Shown: piece after piece, positions 1-9,750 of the stretch
Position numbering within the stretch: the first letter of the stretch is position 1
Layout: every line of letters starts with the position of its first letter
NCBI GenBank assembly: GCA_937127245.1
Contig: CAKZLU010000011.1
Location: 62,001 to 126,000 of the forward strand
Source of the DNA: an uncultured Actinomycetes bacterium
GTDB lineage: Bacteria > Actinomycetota > Geothermincolia > Fen-727 > JACVIW01
DNA length: 64,000 nt
Direction: 5' to 3'
Position numbers and translations under genes: made by a program
The notes under the pieces: generated by a model
The model's input: only the letters and a program-made list of their open reading frames with translations
Databases searched by the model: none
Told to the model about the DNA's origin: nothing

Positions 1-21
1 ATACTTACTGGAGGAATCTCA

Positions 22-936
22 ATGACCTCCAGACTTCTCGTTGTAGGCTCAGTCGCGCTCGATAGCGTAAAGACACCCTTTGGCGAGGAAAGAGACGCGC
101 TCGGCGGGTCCGCCACATACTTTTCCGTCGCCGCCTCATACTTTACGGACGTTTCCCTGGTAGCCGTCGTGGGTGAGGATTTTCCGGAAGAATACGTGAA
201 ATTTTTAAAAAGCCGCGGCATTGACCTTTTAGGCTTGAGCATCGAGAAGGGCGAGACATTCAGATGGGCGGGTTGCTACGGATACGACCTCAATAGCCGG
301 GACACCATTGAGACCAGACTCAACGTGTTTGAGAATTTCCGCCCCGTTATTCCCGAGAAATTGAGAAGCTCTAAATACGTGTTTCTGGCAAATATTGACC
401 CGGATCTGCAGAGAAACGTTCTCGATCAAGTGGAAAAGCCGGAATTCGTTGCTTGCGACACCATGAACTTCTGGATAGAGGGCAAAAAACCTTCGCTACT
501 TGAGACCATCTCGAGAGTTGATTCGATAATTCTTAACGACTCAGAATGCAGAGAATTGGCGCAAGAACCCAATCTAATAAGAGCCGCAAGGATCGTGAGC
601 GAAATGGGTCCGAAGATTGTCATCGTTAAGAAGGGGGAGCACGGAGCGTTAATGTTCGCCCTGGACAAATGTTTCAGCGCCCCCGCCTTTCCCTGTGAGA
701 CGGTCTTCGACCCTACAGGAGCCGGGGATTCTTTCGCCGGCGGGTTTATGGGACACCTTGCCAGAACCGCCGACATATCCCCGGAGAACATGCGGCGCGC
801 CATAATCTACGGAACCGTTATGGCTTCGTTTTGCGTTGAAGATTTCAGCGTGAGGGGAATTTCATCACTAACCAAAAGACAAATAGAGGACAGGTTTAAG
901 ACGTTAAGAGAAGTCTCTCACTTTGAACTCCCGTAG
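22..936 (+). CDS. PfkB-family carbohydrate kinase
   Basis: This is a ribokinase-fold ATP-dependent kinase of about 304 residues, normal for the PfkB family; it would phosphorylate a sugar or nucleoside in the cytoplasm. The first family signature region lies near residues 27-40 (GGSATYFSVAAS). The second signature, DPTGAGDSFAGGF near residue 229, carries the anion-hole glycines and the catalytic Asp. The ATG is preceded by a good SD, GGAGG, eight bases upstream. The substrate cannot be read from the sequence, since family members act on ribose, fructose, adenosine or inositol-type substrates. The upstream neighbour is outside the window, and the next gene follows after about 160 bases. Confidence 0.85.
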   Translation: MTSRLLVVGSVALDSVKTPFGEERDALGGSATYFSVAASYFTDVSLVAVVGEDFPEEYVKFLKSRGIDLLGLSIEKGETFRWAGCYGYDLNSRDTIETRLNVFENFRPVIPEKLRSSKYVFLANIDPDLQRNVLDQVEKPEFVACDTMNFWIEGKKPSLLETISRVDSIILNDSECRELAQEPNLIRAARIVSEMGPKIVIVKKGEHGALMFALDKCFSAPAFPCETVFDPTGAGDSFAGGFMGHLARTADISPENMRRAIIYGTVMASFCVEDFSVRGISSLTKRQIEDRFKTLREVSHFELP

Positions 937-1095
937 CTTTCCAAATCCGAACAGCGCTGTCTGAGGTCAGTTCTTTTACGTCCGATCAAGCCTTCTGTGA
1001 TACATATCAATCCGATTTGATGTATCTTATGTCTAAAATTGACAGAGGAATACGGAGATTTTGGTTGTTCGGTTACGACATTTAAGGTGAGAATA

Positions 1096-2265
1096 TTGTT
1101 TCCCAAAAGTGGGTTCAGGATTGGGAAAATACTCGGAATCGAGATCGCCATTAACGCGAGCTGGCTTGTCATCTTCATACTCGTGTCAATAACTTTCGGG
1201 AGTATATTTAAAAACCCCATCGACATTTTCCCTGAACTTGACAGCTACCTTCATGTTCATCCCATCCCGAGCGGTCCATGGGTGTGGATCGCAGGATTTC
1301 TAACGGCGCTGGTCTTTTTCGCGTGCCTGCTGCTGCATGAGGTGTCCCATAGCTTTGTTGGAAAAAGAAACGGAGTTCCAATTAACAGGATCACCCTTTT
1401 CCTTTTCGGCGGTGTGGCGGAAATGGGCGAGGACGTCAAAGATCCAGTGACGGAACTGAAAATGGCTGTCGCAGGTCCGTTTGCCACTTTCATCATTTCG
1501 GGCGCCTTCTACGGGTTCTACAGGCTTGCTAAGACAATTAAAGCGGGGGGGATTCTCGTAGTGCCATTTCTTTATCTTTCCCTCGTGAATCTCGCCATCG
1601 GCATCTTCAATCTCCTTCCCGGTTTTCCGCTGGATGGCGGCAGGATACTGCGTGCATTTTTGTGGAAAGCAACGGGGAATCTGGAGAAAGCCACAAAGAT
1701 TGGCAGCTTTTGCGGTCAGGTTGTTGCCTTGTTTCTGATTGGCGGAGGGGTCTATTCGGTGCTGATCGATAATGTCGCGGGCGGATTCTGGCTTGTAATA
1801 ATCGGCTTCTTCTTGTACCGGCTCGCTCAGATAAGCTACCGTCAAACCGTCTTCAGGCTCGCATCGGAAGGAATCACAGCATCAGATTTGATAACCGTGA
1901 GGCTTCCCGAAATCGATGCCGAAACGCCGCTCACACCACTGCGCGATTACTACTTCGCATGGTATAAAGTTCCGGCGTTTCCCGTGTACAGGGGAGGAGA
2001 ACCAATCGGCTTCGTTTTCCGCGATGACCTAAGAAGAGTGGCGGGGTCAGAATGGGACCTGCTTAACGCCGGACGTCTATCAAGACCGCTTCAGTCAATA
2101 GAATTCGTCGAAACCACAACAGCTCTCGATCAGCTTCTTAGACGCACCTTAAAGGGAGCAAGGCTTTTCGGGATACTGGAGGGCGGAAGAATAATCGCGG
2201 TCTTATCAAGCGATGACATCCTGAAATTCATGGACTCGAGAATAAGGTCCGCACGCCGGAGGTGA
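1096..2265 (+). CDS. M50 (site-2-type) membrane metalloprotease with CBS-like tail
   Basis: This is a multi-pass membrane zinc protease of the site-2 protease/SpoIVFB group, expected to cut substrates within the membrane. The zinc motif HEVSH sits in an early hydrophobic helix, and the second ligand region reads LPGFPLDGGRILRA. The last 130 residues look like a CBS pair (FPVYRGGEPIGFVFRDDL and later GRIIAVLSSDDIL), as in the M50B proteases that bind nucleotides there. The ORF track starts at a TTG at 1039 with no SD. I prefer the TTG at 1096, because AAGGTGAG lies five bases upstream and the protein then begins MFPKSGFRIGKILG, typical for the family. The substrate is unknown. Confidence 0.85.
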   Translation: MFPKSGFRIGKILGIEIAINASWLVIFILVSITFGSIFKNPIDIFPELDSYLHVHPIPSGPWVWIAGFLTALVFFACLLLHEVSHSFVGKRNGVPINRITLFLFGGVAEMGEDVKDPVTELKMAVAGPFATFIISGAFYGFYRLAKTIKAGGILVVPFLYLSLVNLAIGIFNLLPGFPLDGGRILRAFLWKATGNLEKATKIGSFCGQVVALFLIGGGVYSVLIDNVAGGFWLVIIGFFLYRLAQISYRQTVFRLASEGITASDLITVRLPEIDAETPLTPLRDYYFAWYKVPAFPVYRGGEPIGFVFRDDLRRVAGSEWDLLNAGRLSRPLQSIEFVETTTALDQLLRRTLKGARLFGILEGGRIIAVLSSDDILKFMDSRIRSARRR

Positions 2266-2277
2266 GTTCTCGCAGAG

Positions 2278-2517
2278 GTGAAAGTAAGAGTCAGAGTGGC
2301 GGCAATTCTTCTCAAAAAGGCTGACCCCCCTCTACAATCACCAGAGTTCGAAATCCACCTGGAGGAAGGGTCATCCGTGGAAAGAATCATAGAAAAACTG
2401 CGCATCCCTGAGAAACTGGTGGGGTCTGTGACGGTTAACAAGAGAAGGGTTCCTCGAGATCATGTTCTCAGTGAGGGTGACTTCGTTGCGATTCTACCCG
2501 CAATTTCGGGCGGATAA
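2278..2517 (+). CDS. MoaD/ThiS-family sulfur carrier protein
   Basis: This is a 79-residue beta-grasp (ubiquitin-fold) protein ending in the Gly-Gly tail (AISGG) that is adenylated and thiocarboxylated in MoaD and ThiS. The C-terminal pattern VTVNKRRVPRDHVLSEGDFVAILPAISGG is the classic ThiS/MoaD core. The start is a GTG with SD GGAGGTGAG about eleven bases upstream, overlapping the end of the M50 gene. The E1-like gene begins 21 bases downstream, so the two are very probably one unit. It could serve molybdopterin or tungstopterin synthesis, or another sulfur-transfer route; no moaE, thiG or tungsten oxidoreductase gene is in the window to decide. Confidence 0.85.
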   Translation: MKVRVRVAAILLKKADPPLQSPEFEIHLEEGSSVERIIEKLRIPEKLVGSVTVNKRRVPRDHVLSEGDFVAILPAISGG

Positions 2518-2538
2518 CATTTTGCTTAGGAGGCATAT

Positions 2539-3396
2539 ATGTCAAACGCAATCCTAGACGAAATCATCTCACATTCCTTTAAAAAAGCGGAATATGGAAA
2601 ACTCTTAACCTGCGTTTCCTCGCTGGAATTAGACCGCCTGGCTGTCTTGCAAAAAGTTAGAAGAAAAGAACTTAGCCTTCTCGCGCTCGAAAACGGCATC
2701 ATACCCTTGAGATACCTCAAGAACGTGGGAACTCTCGGAATTGAAGGTCAAAAATCGCTTTTGAGTTCAAAAGCGGCGATCGTTGGCGCGGGAGGGTTAG
2801 GGTCCAGGGTCGCGGAAATCCTTGCGAGGACGGGCGTCGGGGAAATCACTATTGCCGACCCGGACGAATACGAGGAGTCCAACCTTAACCGCCAGGCTTT
2901 CTCAGCTGAAGACAACCTTGGCAAGCCAAAGCTCGCCGTCGTTAAGGAGGAATTGGATAGAATCAATAAAGATGTTGATGTATTTACGTTTGAATCCGAA
3001 GCAGACGAAAAGAATCTGACAGAGATAATTGATGGGGCCAAAGTCGTAATTGATGCGCTCGACAGTATCGAGGACAGGCTTACCCTCGAGGAAGCGTGCC
3101 GGAAAGCACTCGTCCCGCTCATTCACGCCGCCATCGCCGGTTCGTATCTTCAGGTCACGACGATTTACCCGGATGACCCCGGTCTGAGGTACATATATCA
3201 GGACAAAGCCGAACGGGGTAAGACCCATGGTATAGAGGAAGAAACAGGTAATCCCGCCGTGACTCCCGCAATCGCTTCAGCAATCCAAGCAAATGAGGCG
3301 GTACGTATCCTCACCGGGAAAGAACCGCTGCTCAGGAACAAGATGCTTTTCGTTGACCTTGAGGAGATGGTTTTTGAGATGATTGATTTTTCCTGA
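2539..3396 (+). CDS. ThiF/MoeB-like E1 adenylating enzyme
   Basis: This Rossmann-fold E1-like enzyme (285 residues) would adenylate the C-terminal glycine of the MoaD-like partner just upstream. The ATP-binding loop VGAGGLGS lies near residue 80, and the conserved NLNRQ and IDALDSIEDR segments follow. It has about 70 extra N-terminal residues of predicted helix before the core. The C-terminal part lacks the paired CxxC zinc ligands of MoeB/ThiF and has no obvious catalytic cysteine in the usual region; the segment before the last helix reads GNPAVTPAIASAIQANEA. SD AGGAGG precedes the ATG. The adenylation assignment is firm; the target pathway is open. Confidence 0.8.
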   Translation: MSNAILDEIISHSFKKAEYGKLLTCVSSLELDRLAVLQKVRRKELSLLALENGIIPLRYLKNVGTLGIEGQKSLLSSKAAIVGAGGLGSRVAEILARTGVGEITIADPDEYEESNLNRQAFSAEDNLGKPKLAVVKEELDRINKDVDVFTFESEADEKNLTEIIDGAKVVIDALDSIEDRLTLEEACRKALVPLIHAAIAGSYLQVTTIYPDDPGLRYIYQDKAERGKTHGIEEETGNPAVTPAIASAIQANEAVRILTGKEPLLRNKMLFVDLEEMVFEMIDFS

Positions 3397-3483
3397 GCGA
3401 ATCATTAAGGACCCGGCGTGAAAACCCTCCAATCTCTAAGCTCACAAGAGCGATTCTCCGCCGGCGAAAGGCAGGCCTCATAT

Positions 3484-3512
3484 TTGACAAGGATTTGATT
3501 AAGAGTTATGCT
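3484..3512 (+). promoter_or_regulatory. Sigma-70-type promoter for the SAF/CpaB-like gene
   Basis: TTGACA (3484-3489) is followed after 17 bases by TATGCT (3507-3512). Transcription would start near 3519, downstream of the ORF-track start codon at 3495, which supports the ATG at 3573. Confidence 0.6.
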
Positions 3513-3572
3513 TGTATTGCTTGGCTTGTGTTGCGACCGGTTTGGACCGTCTCATCTCTCAGCAATCTATTC

Positions 3573-4214
3573 ATGAGAACCAAGAAACATTTGAAAATCA
3601 CAGTTGGGTTTTGCCTGACTCTCTTATCGATGCTTCTGCTTATTGACTATATAAACGCGCATAAACACTTCAACCCAAGCGGGGTTGTTACCGTCTTTAT
3701 AAGCAACACAGATATCCCTGAAGGCGCAATAATTTACCCTGAAATGCTAACAAAACGCGAAATTCCTAAAGAATTCGCGGTGCCCGGATCAATAACGAAC
3801 CGGTCTCTGATTGAGGGCTGTCGCGCCGCACGACCGATCGGCAAGGGTGAGCCTTTCACGAAGCTCTCCACAGGACGTGAAAAAGCCCCGTCTCTTGCCC
3901 GATACATTCCCGAAGGATTTAGGGCTTTCACGCTGGAGATATCCAAACCGCACACTATTGCTGAAATACGGCCGGGAAATCTCGTAGACGTTATAGCCGC
4001 TTCAACCAGTCCGGAAAGCGCTCTGACCATTCTAAGGGAAAGGCTTGTTCTTTCTGTGGGCGCAGGGTGCTATTACGGAAGCGACGGCCACCAAACCGAA
4101 GAGACGCCGAACATTTGCCTTCTCGTCACACCTCAGGAGGCTGAAATCCTCGCCAAAGCTTCGGCTGAATCGGAGATATCCGTCTCGCTTTGCCCTGACC
4201 AACCTCGGCGTTAA
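3573..4214 (+). CDS. SAF-domain protein, CpaB/RcpC-like
   Basis: This protein resembles CpaB/RcpC, the periplasm- or surface-side assembly component of Flp/tad pili, and more broadly the SAF fold. An N-terminal membrane segment (about residues 8-25) is followed by the SAF-like module VFISNTDIPEGAIIYPEML, and then an RcpC-like half containing GNLVDVIAAS and a late LLVTPQEAEILAKAS. The length (213 residues) is close to short CpaB proteins. I use ATG 3573 rather than 3495 because the promoter lies between. No other pilus gene flanks it, so it may serve a remote tad locus. A general SAF-domain envelope role is the alternative. Confidence 0.7.
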   Translation: MRTKKHLKITVGFCLTLLSMLLLIDYINAHKHFNPSGVVTVFISNTDIPEGAIIYPEMLTKREIPKEFAVPGSITNRSLIEGCRAARPIGKGEPFTKLSTGREKAPSLARYIPEGFRAFTLEISKPHTIAEIRPGNLVDVIAASTSPESALTILRERLVLSVGAGCYYGSDGHQTEETPNICLLVTPQEAEILAKASAESEISVSLCPDQPRR

Positions 4215-4297
4215 GACAAGGGTTATTCTCTTACCCTAAATCAAAGAGAGGCTCGTTAAACTCCTTCGGCTGAAATTTCAGGCTTCAAATAGTCGAT

Positions 4298-5776
4298 TTA
4301 TTCGATTCTTTTGTTTTTTTCCGAAAGCCTGCCGATTTTCAGCGCCGGCGCCGAAAGCCTCCCGTAAAATGAAACAAGGTTTTCAGGAACGAAACCCTGG
4401 CGCAGGACAACCACAATGGGTGAGTTATTGGCGGAAGTCAATTCATCGCTTAACACAAGCTCGGCACCCGACAAATCAGGAAGTGACGATTTTATCCCCA
4501 AGCTCGCTCTCTTTGCTTCCTTCCTGTGATAGATTGTCGTGGTATTTACAGGATATCTCGCGATGCCCTCAAAAACTTTCTCATGCCCGAGAAGTCTGAG
4601 TTTTTCTGCGATAATTGAAACAGCGTAAATTGAATTCCTCCCACTTCCTAAAACCTTTATCACGTCAGCAGTAGGCGAATAGAGCTCCTCAACAACCGTT
4701 GACCCGCCGGAGGAGGCTTTTATGGAAGCAAGAATTTTTTCGGAAACCTGCGTGTTTTTCTTGACCTCACTTATAAGCTCAGCGAGTTTAGTCGTGTCCG
4801 GAACGTAATAACTCGCCCCTGCTATATTTTTAGGGACTCCAGGAATGGTGACAAATTGAACGCTTTGAACAGGAAAAGCCCTCAGCTCCTCAACGAGTTT
4901 CATTATTTCCCCCGCCGTATAGTCCATCTTGCATGAGGACGCGAGAATATCCACTATTTGTTTCGCTTTCCAAACGCTCTTCGTCGAGTGGATTTTGTTG
5001 ATAAGCGCCCTCAGAAACGCGTGCTGACTCTTGATGCGATCAAGGTCACCGCCGGGTAGCTTCCTGCTCCTGACAACCACGAGAGCCTGCTCGCCGTCGA
5101 GAAGAAGGTCACCGGCGGGGAGATATCCAGCATGAGGATCCCTTATTGGTCTGGTCAAATGGACTGGCACACCGCCCACCGCATTGACTATTTTCTTAAA
5201 ACCTTCGAAATCCATACTGATGTAATGGTGGACATCCATCCCGAGGAGATTTTTTACGATGTCTATCGCCGAAGACGGTCCTCCCAAAGCGTGGGCCGCA
5301 TTTATCTTTTCCGTGCCGTGACCCGGTATAGTTACTCTTGTGTCACGTGGAATTGAAATAACAACGGCTCGCTTGTCCCGCTCGTGCAAGCAAACGAGCA
5401 TCATTACATCGCTGCGGCACCAGCCCGTCTCGCCCCTATTGCTACCTTTGTCGCTCCCAAGTATGAGTGTGTTAACGCTTTTGTTGGGATCTTTCGAGAT
5501 TACACTCAGTGACTTACTTACCTCCACCTTTTCCTTTGCGTCAGGTTGCCATTGACCCTGTTTGAAAGAAAGATACAGTTTCGCGGCGAATTTCCCTATC
5601 TGTTTCGCGTAAAAGCCGAGGGCACCCCCAACAAGGAAACCGAGAATGAAAGCAATGACAAGCCACCGCTTCTTCAGCGTTCTCGGCTGCTTTTTATGCT
5701 TAACTTTTTTCCTGAGGTCCCGCCGCCTTCTGCGGGCCTCCCAATATGAGATTTTTCCTGAAGAATGCTTTCCCAT
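4298..5776 (-). CDS. LytR-CpsA-Psr (LCP) family cell-wall polymer ligase
   Basis: This is a membrane-anchored phosphotransferase that attaches glycopolymers (teichoic acid, capsule or arabinogalactan type) to peptidoglycan on the outer face of the membrane. A basic N-terminus leads into one membrane helix near residues 34-56. The LCP domain follows (about 95-260) with TLILGSDKG, WCRSDVMML, SIPRDTRVTIPG and the late DLDRIKSQHAFLRAL helix. The C-terminal region (about 380-475) looks like a LytR_C domain (VKVLGSGRNSIYAVSIIAEKL). The length of 492 is normal for LytR_C-containing members. It is transcribed alone, divergent from the small membrane protein at 6239. Confidence 0.9.
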   Translation of the reverse strand: MGKHSSGKISYWEARRRRRDLRKKVKHKKQPRTLKKRWLVIAFILGFLVGGALGFYAKQIGKFAAKLYLSFKQGQWQPDAKEKVEVSKSLSVISKDPNKSVNTLILGSDKGSNRGETGWCRSDVMMLVCLHERDKRAVVISIPRDTRVTIPGHGTEKINAAHALGGPSSAIDIVKNLLGMDVHHYISMDFEGFKKIVNAVGGVPVHLTRPIRDPHAGYLPAGDLLLDGEQALVVVRSRKLPGGDLDRIKSQHAFLRALINKIHSTKSVWKAKQIVDILASSCKMDYTAGEIMKLVEELRAFPVQSVQFVTIPGVPKNIAGASYYVPDTTKLAELISEVKKNTQVSEKILASIKASSGGSTVVEELYSPTADVIKVLGSGRNSIYAVSIIAEKLRLLGHEKVFEGIARYPVNTTTIYHRKEAKRASLGIKSSLPDLSGAELVLSDELTSANNSPIVVVLRQGFVPENLVSFYGRLSAPALKIGRLSEKNKRIE

Positions 5777-6238
5777 TTCTTACGTTTAATTTACCTTACC
5801 GAAAATCTCTTAAGAAGTTATGAGTTATCATACATTTCGCCCCGTGATACAGGCAATCCTGTTTGTTGCCACTAAGGTCTCCAAGGCTTAATACGCCCGA
5901 TACAGTACGAAAAAGACCCGAACCTCACCGCCGCCTTTACGCAAGCTGGGCATCTCTGAGGTCTTGCGACAAAAAGGCTTGAAAAAGAGCCCAACCCGAC
6001 CGGCGCGTTTAGGATAATTAAACAAAATTCCAGGTCTAAACATTACCTTAATGTTATATAAAACTTTAAGCACAATAATTAACTAAAATTAAAATTAGTC
6101 ACAATACTCACAATTTTCCAAAAAATTTAGCGAAAAATGAAGGAATAACCTTGTAAATCATCATATAGTATATTAGCATTGAATCCACAACAATATATTG
6201 TGGCGTTGCGTCGGTAATCGAGCAGTCGGGGACAGGTT
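5777..6238. other. Intergenic stretch between divergent genes
   Basis: This AT-rich stretch of 462 bases lies between the LCP gene and the small membrane protein. It should hold both promoters, but none reaches a convincing consensus. It contains a 19-base inverted repeat, CCACAA-N7-TTGTGG, at 6185-6203. The short minus ORF at 5888-6073 has no SD or homology that I recognise. Confidence 0.5.
6185..6203. repeat. Short inverted repeat upstream of the small membrane protein gene
   Basis: The arms CCACAA and TTGTGG are perfect and separated by seven bases. They lie 36 bases before the TTG start at 6239. This could be an operator half-site pair; no regulator is assigned. Confidence 0.35.
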
Positions 6239-6712
6239 TTGGAGTTTCTCATATTATTACTTTTGGTAATCATTTTATCTGCCCATTACCTGCCGGAGTT
6301 TTTAAGACAGCGGGCGCTGGATTCACCCCTCGAAACAATCAATGAGTTTCACCGCAGCATGAGTGCCCTTGAGTTCAGTACAGCAAACCTTAAAACCGGA
6401 ATTCAGTTACAAGGTGCTCAATACCAGAGCAATCGCCCCGCTGGCCGTTATTTACGACAGGGCTATCCTGGTTACGACGATTCACTCTACGAAGGCGATT
6501 TTATCCCTTACCCGAGAAACAGAGCCCAAATCGAAATGAGAATAAGAAGACAGAGAGTACTCGCGGTGCTTTTTCTCATACTTTTTGGAACTCTGATACC
6601 CTGTCTAATGGGAGCCGCCCGATGGTTTATTTTCCTCCATGCCGGGGTTTTTCTTCTGACCTCTGTATACACTTTTCTCGCTCTGTTTATTTGCGAAAGA
6701 AAAGAAATTTAA
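6239..6712 (+). CDS. Small three-helix membrane protein, possibly SepX-like
   Basis: This 157-residue protein has an N-terminal membrane helix (residues 2-16), a polar middle segment, and two C-terminal membrane helices (about 104-120 and 127-148) preceded by a basic RRQR stretch. The segment after the first helix, HYLPEFLRQRALDSPLETINEFHRSM, resembles a family of actinobacterial membrane proteins that includes the division-associated SepX; that link is a memory-based impression only. The start is TTG with GGGGACAGG upstream. It stands alone on the plus strand between oppositely oriented genes. The function is unknown if the SepX resemblance fails. Confidence 0.55.
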   Translation: MEFLILLLLVIILSAHYLPEFLRQRALDSPLETINEFHRSMSALEFSTANLKTGIQLQGAQYQSNRPAGRYLRQGYPGYDDSLYEGDFIPYPRNRAQIEMRIRRQRVLAVLFLILFGTLIPCLMGAARWFIFLHAGVFLLTSVYTFLALFICERKEI

Positions 6713-6773
6713 GAGTCAATACACGAATGCCGGATCAGCCTAAAATCCCAAACCTCGTTTCTGAAAAGATAAT

Positions 6774-9386
6774 CTAAACCTCCACTTGCTCCTCTTCGAG
6801 CGCTGGTTCGACCTGGAAAACTATCTCCCCGTCTTTCGCGTCAACAACCACATAATCGCCTTCCTTTATCTCACCGTTAAGAATTTGAAAAGCAAGCCGA
6901 TCCTGAATTTCCCTCTGGATGACCCTCTTGAGCGGGCGGGCTCCATATGTTGGGTCAAATCCCTTCTCAGCAAGCAAGTCTTTGGCCTCGTCAGTAAGAG
7001 AGATTCGTATCTTCCTATCCTCAAGGCGCTTCTCGAGCAACCGCGTCTGTATCTCCACTATCTTCCTGATTTCACCCTTGCCCAGAGGATTGAAAACAAT
7101 GATTTCATCAATCCTGTTAAGAAATTCGGGTCTGAATCTCTGTTTGAGCGCTTCCTGAACCCTCCTCTCCACTTCCTGTCTTGCGTCCAAATCCAGGGTT
7201 TCAAGCGAGTGGCTCCCGATGTTTGACGTCATTATTATGAGTGTGTTTTTGAAATCGACCGTTCTGCCGTGACCGTCAGTAAGACGACCGTCCTCAAGCA
7301 CCTGGAGCAGAATGTTGAAAACGTCGTCGTGCGCCTTCTCTATTTCATCAAGAAGCACCACCGTATATGGCCTCCTCCTAACCGCCTCGGTTAGTTGACC
7401 TCCCTCCTCATACCCGACGTAACCTGGAGGCGCACCGATGAGTCTTGAGACAGTGTGTTTCTCCATATACTCGCTCATGTCAAGACGAACCATAGCCCTT
7501 TCATCATCAAAAAGAAAATCAGCGAGCGCCCGGGCGAGCTCAGTCTTTCCAACCCCCGTTGGTCCAAGAAAAATGAAAGACCCCAAAGGTCGGTTAGGGT
7601 CCTGAAGACCCGCGCGTGCCCTGCGAATCGCATTAGAGATCTTTTCAATCGCGTGGTCCTGTCCCACCACACGGCTACGGAGCCTGTCTTCCATCTTCAC
7701 AAGTTTCTCCACTTCACCTTCCATCAGTTTTGAAACAGGGATGCCCGTCCACTTGGCAACAACCTCAGCGATGTCCTCCTCGTCAACTTCCTCTTTCAGC
7801 ATTCTTTTGTTTTTCTGTAGTTCAGCGAGTCTCGCGTTTTCGCTGGCGAGTTCTTTTTCCGCCTCTATCAAACTTCCATATCTTATCTCTGCCGCCTTCT
7901 CAAGGTCTCCGACTCTCTCCGCTTCCTGCTCTTCCATCTTGAGTCTTTCAATCCGTTCTTTGATTTCCCTGATCCTCGAGATCGCGTCCTTTTCGTTTTT
8001 CCAGTGGGTTAGAAGTTCATTGCTTTGCTCTTTCAAATCGGCAAGCTCTTTCTCAAGTTTTGCAAGCCTTTCCCTGCTCGATTCATCTTTTTCTTTCTTT
8101 AGCGCCTCTCTTTCTATCTCCAACTGCTTGATGCGCCTTTCCACCTCATCAACCTCAGTAGGCATGCTGTCTATCTCGATTCGCAATCTGCTCGCCGCCT
8201 CATCAACAAGGTCTATCGCTTTATCGGGCAGAAATCTGTCCGTAATGTACCTATCAGACATCACAGCCGCAGCAACAAGCGCGGAGTCCTTAATTCTCAC
8301 TCCATGATGAACCTCGTATCTTTCTTTAAGCCCCCTTAGTATCGAAATCGTGTCCTCAACCGATGGCTCCCTCACAATGATTGGCTGGAATCTCCTCTCG
8401 AGGGCGGCATCCTTCTCAATGTACTTACGGTATTCGTCAAGCGTGGTAGCGCCGATGCAGTGGAGTTCGCCCCTCGCAAGGGCTGGTTTGAGCATATTGG
8501 ATGCGTCAACGGCTCCCTCGGCGCCGCCCGCTCCAACCACAGTGTGCAGTTCGTCTATAAAGAGGATTATCTCGCCCTCAGACTTGCTGATTTCTTTGAG
8601 CAGCGCTTTGAGCCTGTCCTCAAATTCCCCCCTGTACTTAGTCCCTGCCACAAGTGCCCCGATATCCAGAGCGAGCAACCTTTTATTCTTAAGGCTTTCA
8701 GGAACGTCTCCGTTTACTATTCGCTGCGCCAGACCCTCGACGATCGCTGTCTTTCCCGTACCCGGGTCACCGATAAGGACTGGATTGTTTTTGGTCCTCC
8801 TTGACAGAACTTGGACCACTCTTCGTATTTCGTCATCCCTGCCTATGACAGGGTCAAGCTTTCCTCGTTTTGCCTCTCCCGTAAGATCGCGGGTAAATTT
8901 CTCCAAAACCTGATATTTTCCCTCGGGCTCCTGGTCAGTAATTCGCTGGGTGCCCCTGATGTCCGCGAGTGCTCTTAATACGCTATCATTGCTCACGCCA
9001 GCTTCCAAAAGAATCTGTGCCGCCGGTCCACCGGCATCAAGTATCGAAAGCAAAAGGTGCTCGGTGCTCACAAACTCATCTTTTAACCCCTGCGCTATCT
9101 CCCAGGCTTTATCCAGTGCCCTGTCCAGTCTTGTTGAAAGATACTGACGCGTAGCTCCCTGAACCTTCGGTCGCTTCGAGATCTCAGCCTGAAGCCTGTC
9201 CTCTATCATCTCAGGACGCGCTCCCACCTTCCGTAGAAGAGGTGGGACCACACCATCACTCTGCCTTATCAGCGACATCAAAAGATGCTCAACATCTACT
9301 TCCTGGTGGCTCATAGACTGGGCAAGCGCCTGCGCCTGACCAAGTGCCTCTTGAGCTTTTACTGTCATCCTTTCAGGATCGATCAT
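6774..9386 (-). CDS. clpB: ClpB disaggregase (Hsp100 AAA+ chaperone)
   Basis: ClpB extracts and unfolds aggregated proteins together with DnaK in the cytoplasm. At 870 residues it has the normal full length. The order is a double Clp N-domain (1-150), the first AAA+ module with Walker [14 protein letters not shown] near 205, a long coiled-coil M-domain (about 405-525, rich in E/K/R), and a second AAA+ module with [14 protein letters not shown] near 605. The M-domain separates it from the ClpC in this window. The ATG start has GGAGGG upstream. The gene is monocistronic and divergent from the MFS gene; I found no clear CIRCE or HAIR operator upstream. Confidence 0.96.
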   Translation of the reverse strand: MIDPERMTVKAQEALGQAQALAQSMSHQEVDVEHLLMSLIRQSDGVVPPLLRKVGARPEMIEDRLQAEISKRPKVQGATRQYLSTRLDRALDKAWEIAQGLKDEFVSTEHLLLSILDAGGPAAQILLEAGVSNDSVLRALADIRGTQRITDQEPEGKYQVLEKFTRDLTGEAKRGKLDPVIGRDDEIRRVVQVLSRRTKNNPVLIGDPGTGKTAIVEGLAQRIVNGDVPESLKNKRLLALDIGALVAGTKYRGEFEDRLKALLKEISKSEGEIILFIDELHTVVGAGGAEGAVDASNMLKPALARGELHCIGATTLDEYRKYIEKDAALERRFQPIIVREPSVEDTISILRGLKERYEVHHGVRIKDSALVAAAVMSDRYITDRFLPDKAIDLVDEAASRLRIEIDSMPTEVDEVERRIKQLEIEREALKKEKDESSRERLAKLEKELADLKEQSNELLTHWKNEKDAISRIREIKERIERLKMEEQEAERVGDLEKAAEIRYGSLIEAEKELASENARLAELQKNKRMLKEEVDEEDIAEVVAKWTGIPVSKLMEGEVEKLVKMEDRLRSRVVGQDHAIEKISNAIRRARAGLQDPNRPLGSFIFLGPTGVGKTELARALADFLFDDERAMVRLDMSEYMEKHTVSRLIGAPPGYVGYEEGGQLTEAVRRRPYTVVLLDEIEKAHDDVFNILLQVLEDGRLTDGHGRTVDFKNTLIIMTSNIGSHSLETLDLDARQEVERRVQEALKQRFRPEFLNRIDEIIVFNPLGKGEIRKIVEIQTRLLEKRLEDRKIRISLTDEAKDLLAEKGFDPTYGARPLKRVIQREIQDRLAFQILNGEIKEGDYVVVDAKDGEIVFQVEPALEEEQVEV

Positions 9387-9750
9387 CTAATATCCCTCCG
9401 CTTCATACAGCGATTGCTAAATCGGGGTAAGAGACTGGTTTGCCACCCCGCAATTTCTTAGCGCATTAAATTATATATTACTAATCCGCCTTCATTTTTC
9501 CCTCATGCGCTTGAAATAGAAGCGTTATAGGTTCATGAATCTATAGTTAAACGAGTTAATCAGGCGGAGCTGCTTGATAAAAATTTTTGCAATAGAACTG
9601 GATTAGAAAGGCAATCGTCAGTGCTCTTCGCATATTTTATGACTCTTAAGAAACCGCTTGAAAGAATAACGGGAAAATAAGTTATTTAAGGAGACTATTT
9701 CCAACGCTCTTTTGAATAAAATAATCAAATGAGCGCAAGAAAGGGCGGGC
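9387..9750. other. Intergenic stretch between clpB and the MFS gene
   Basis: This divergent region of 364 bases is AT-rich. It contains TATAAT on the minus strand at 9470-9475, without a matching -35 hexamer. I see no recognised heat-shock operator here. The ORF track line 9618-10181 (minus) that invades it is a shadow of the transporter. Confidence 0.4.

Noticed and set aside
1300-1845. 181-residue minus ORF inside the M50 protease gene
   Set aside because: Antisense to a strongly supported membrane protease; no SD and no domain.
7741-8913. Two long Ser-rich plus-strand ORFs (188 and 187 residues) in clpB
   Set aside because: They are antisense shadows of the ClpB M-domain and AAA1; serine-rich composition is the mirror of Glu/Lys/Arg codons.
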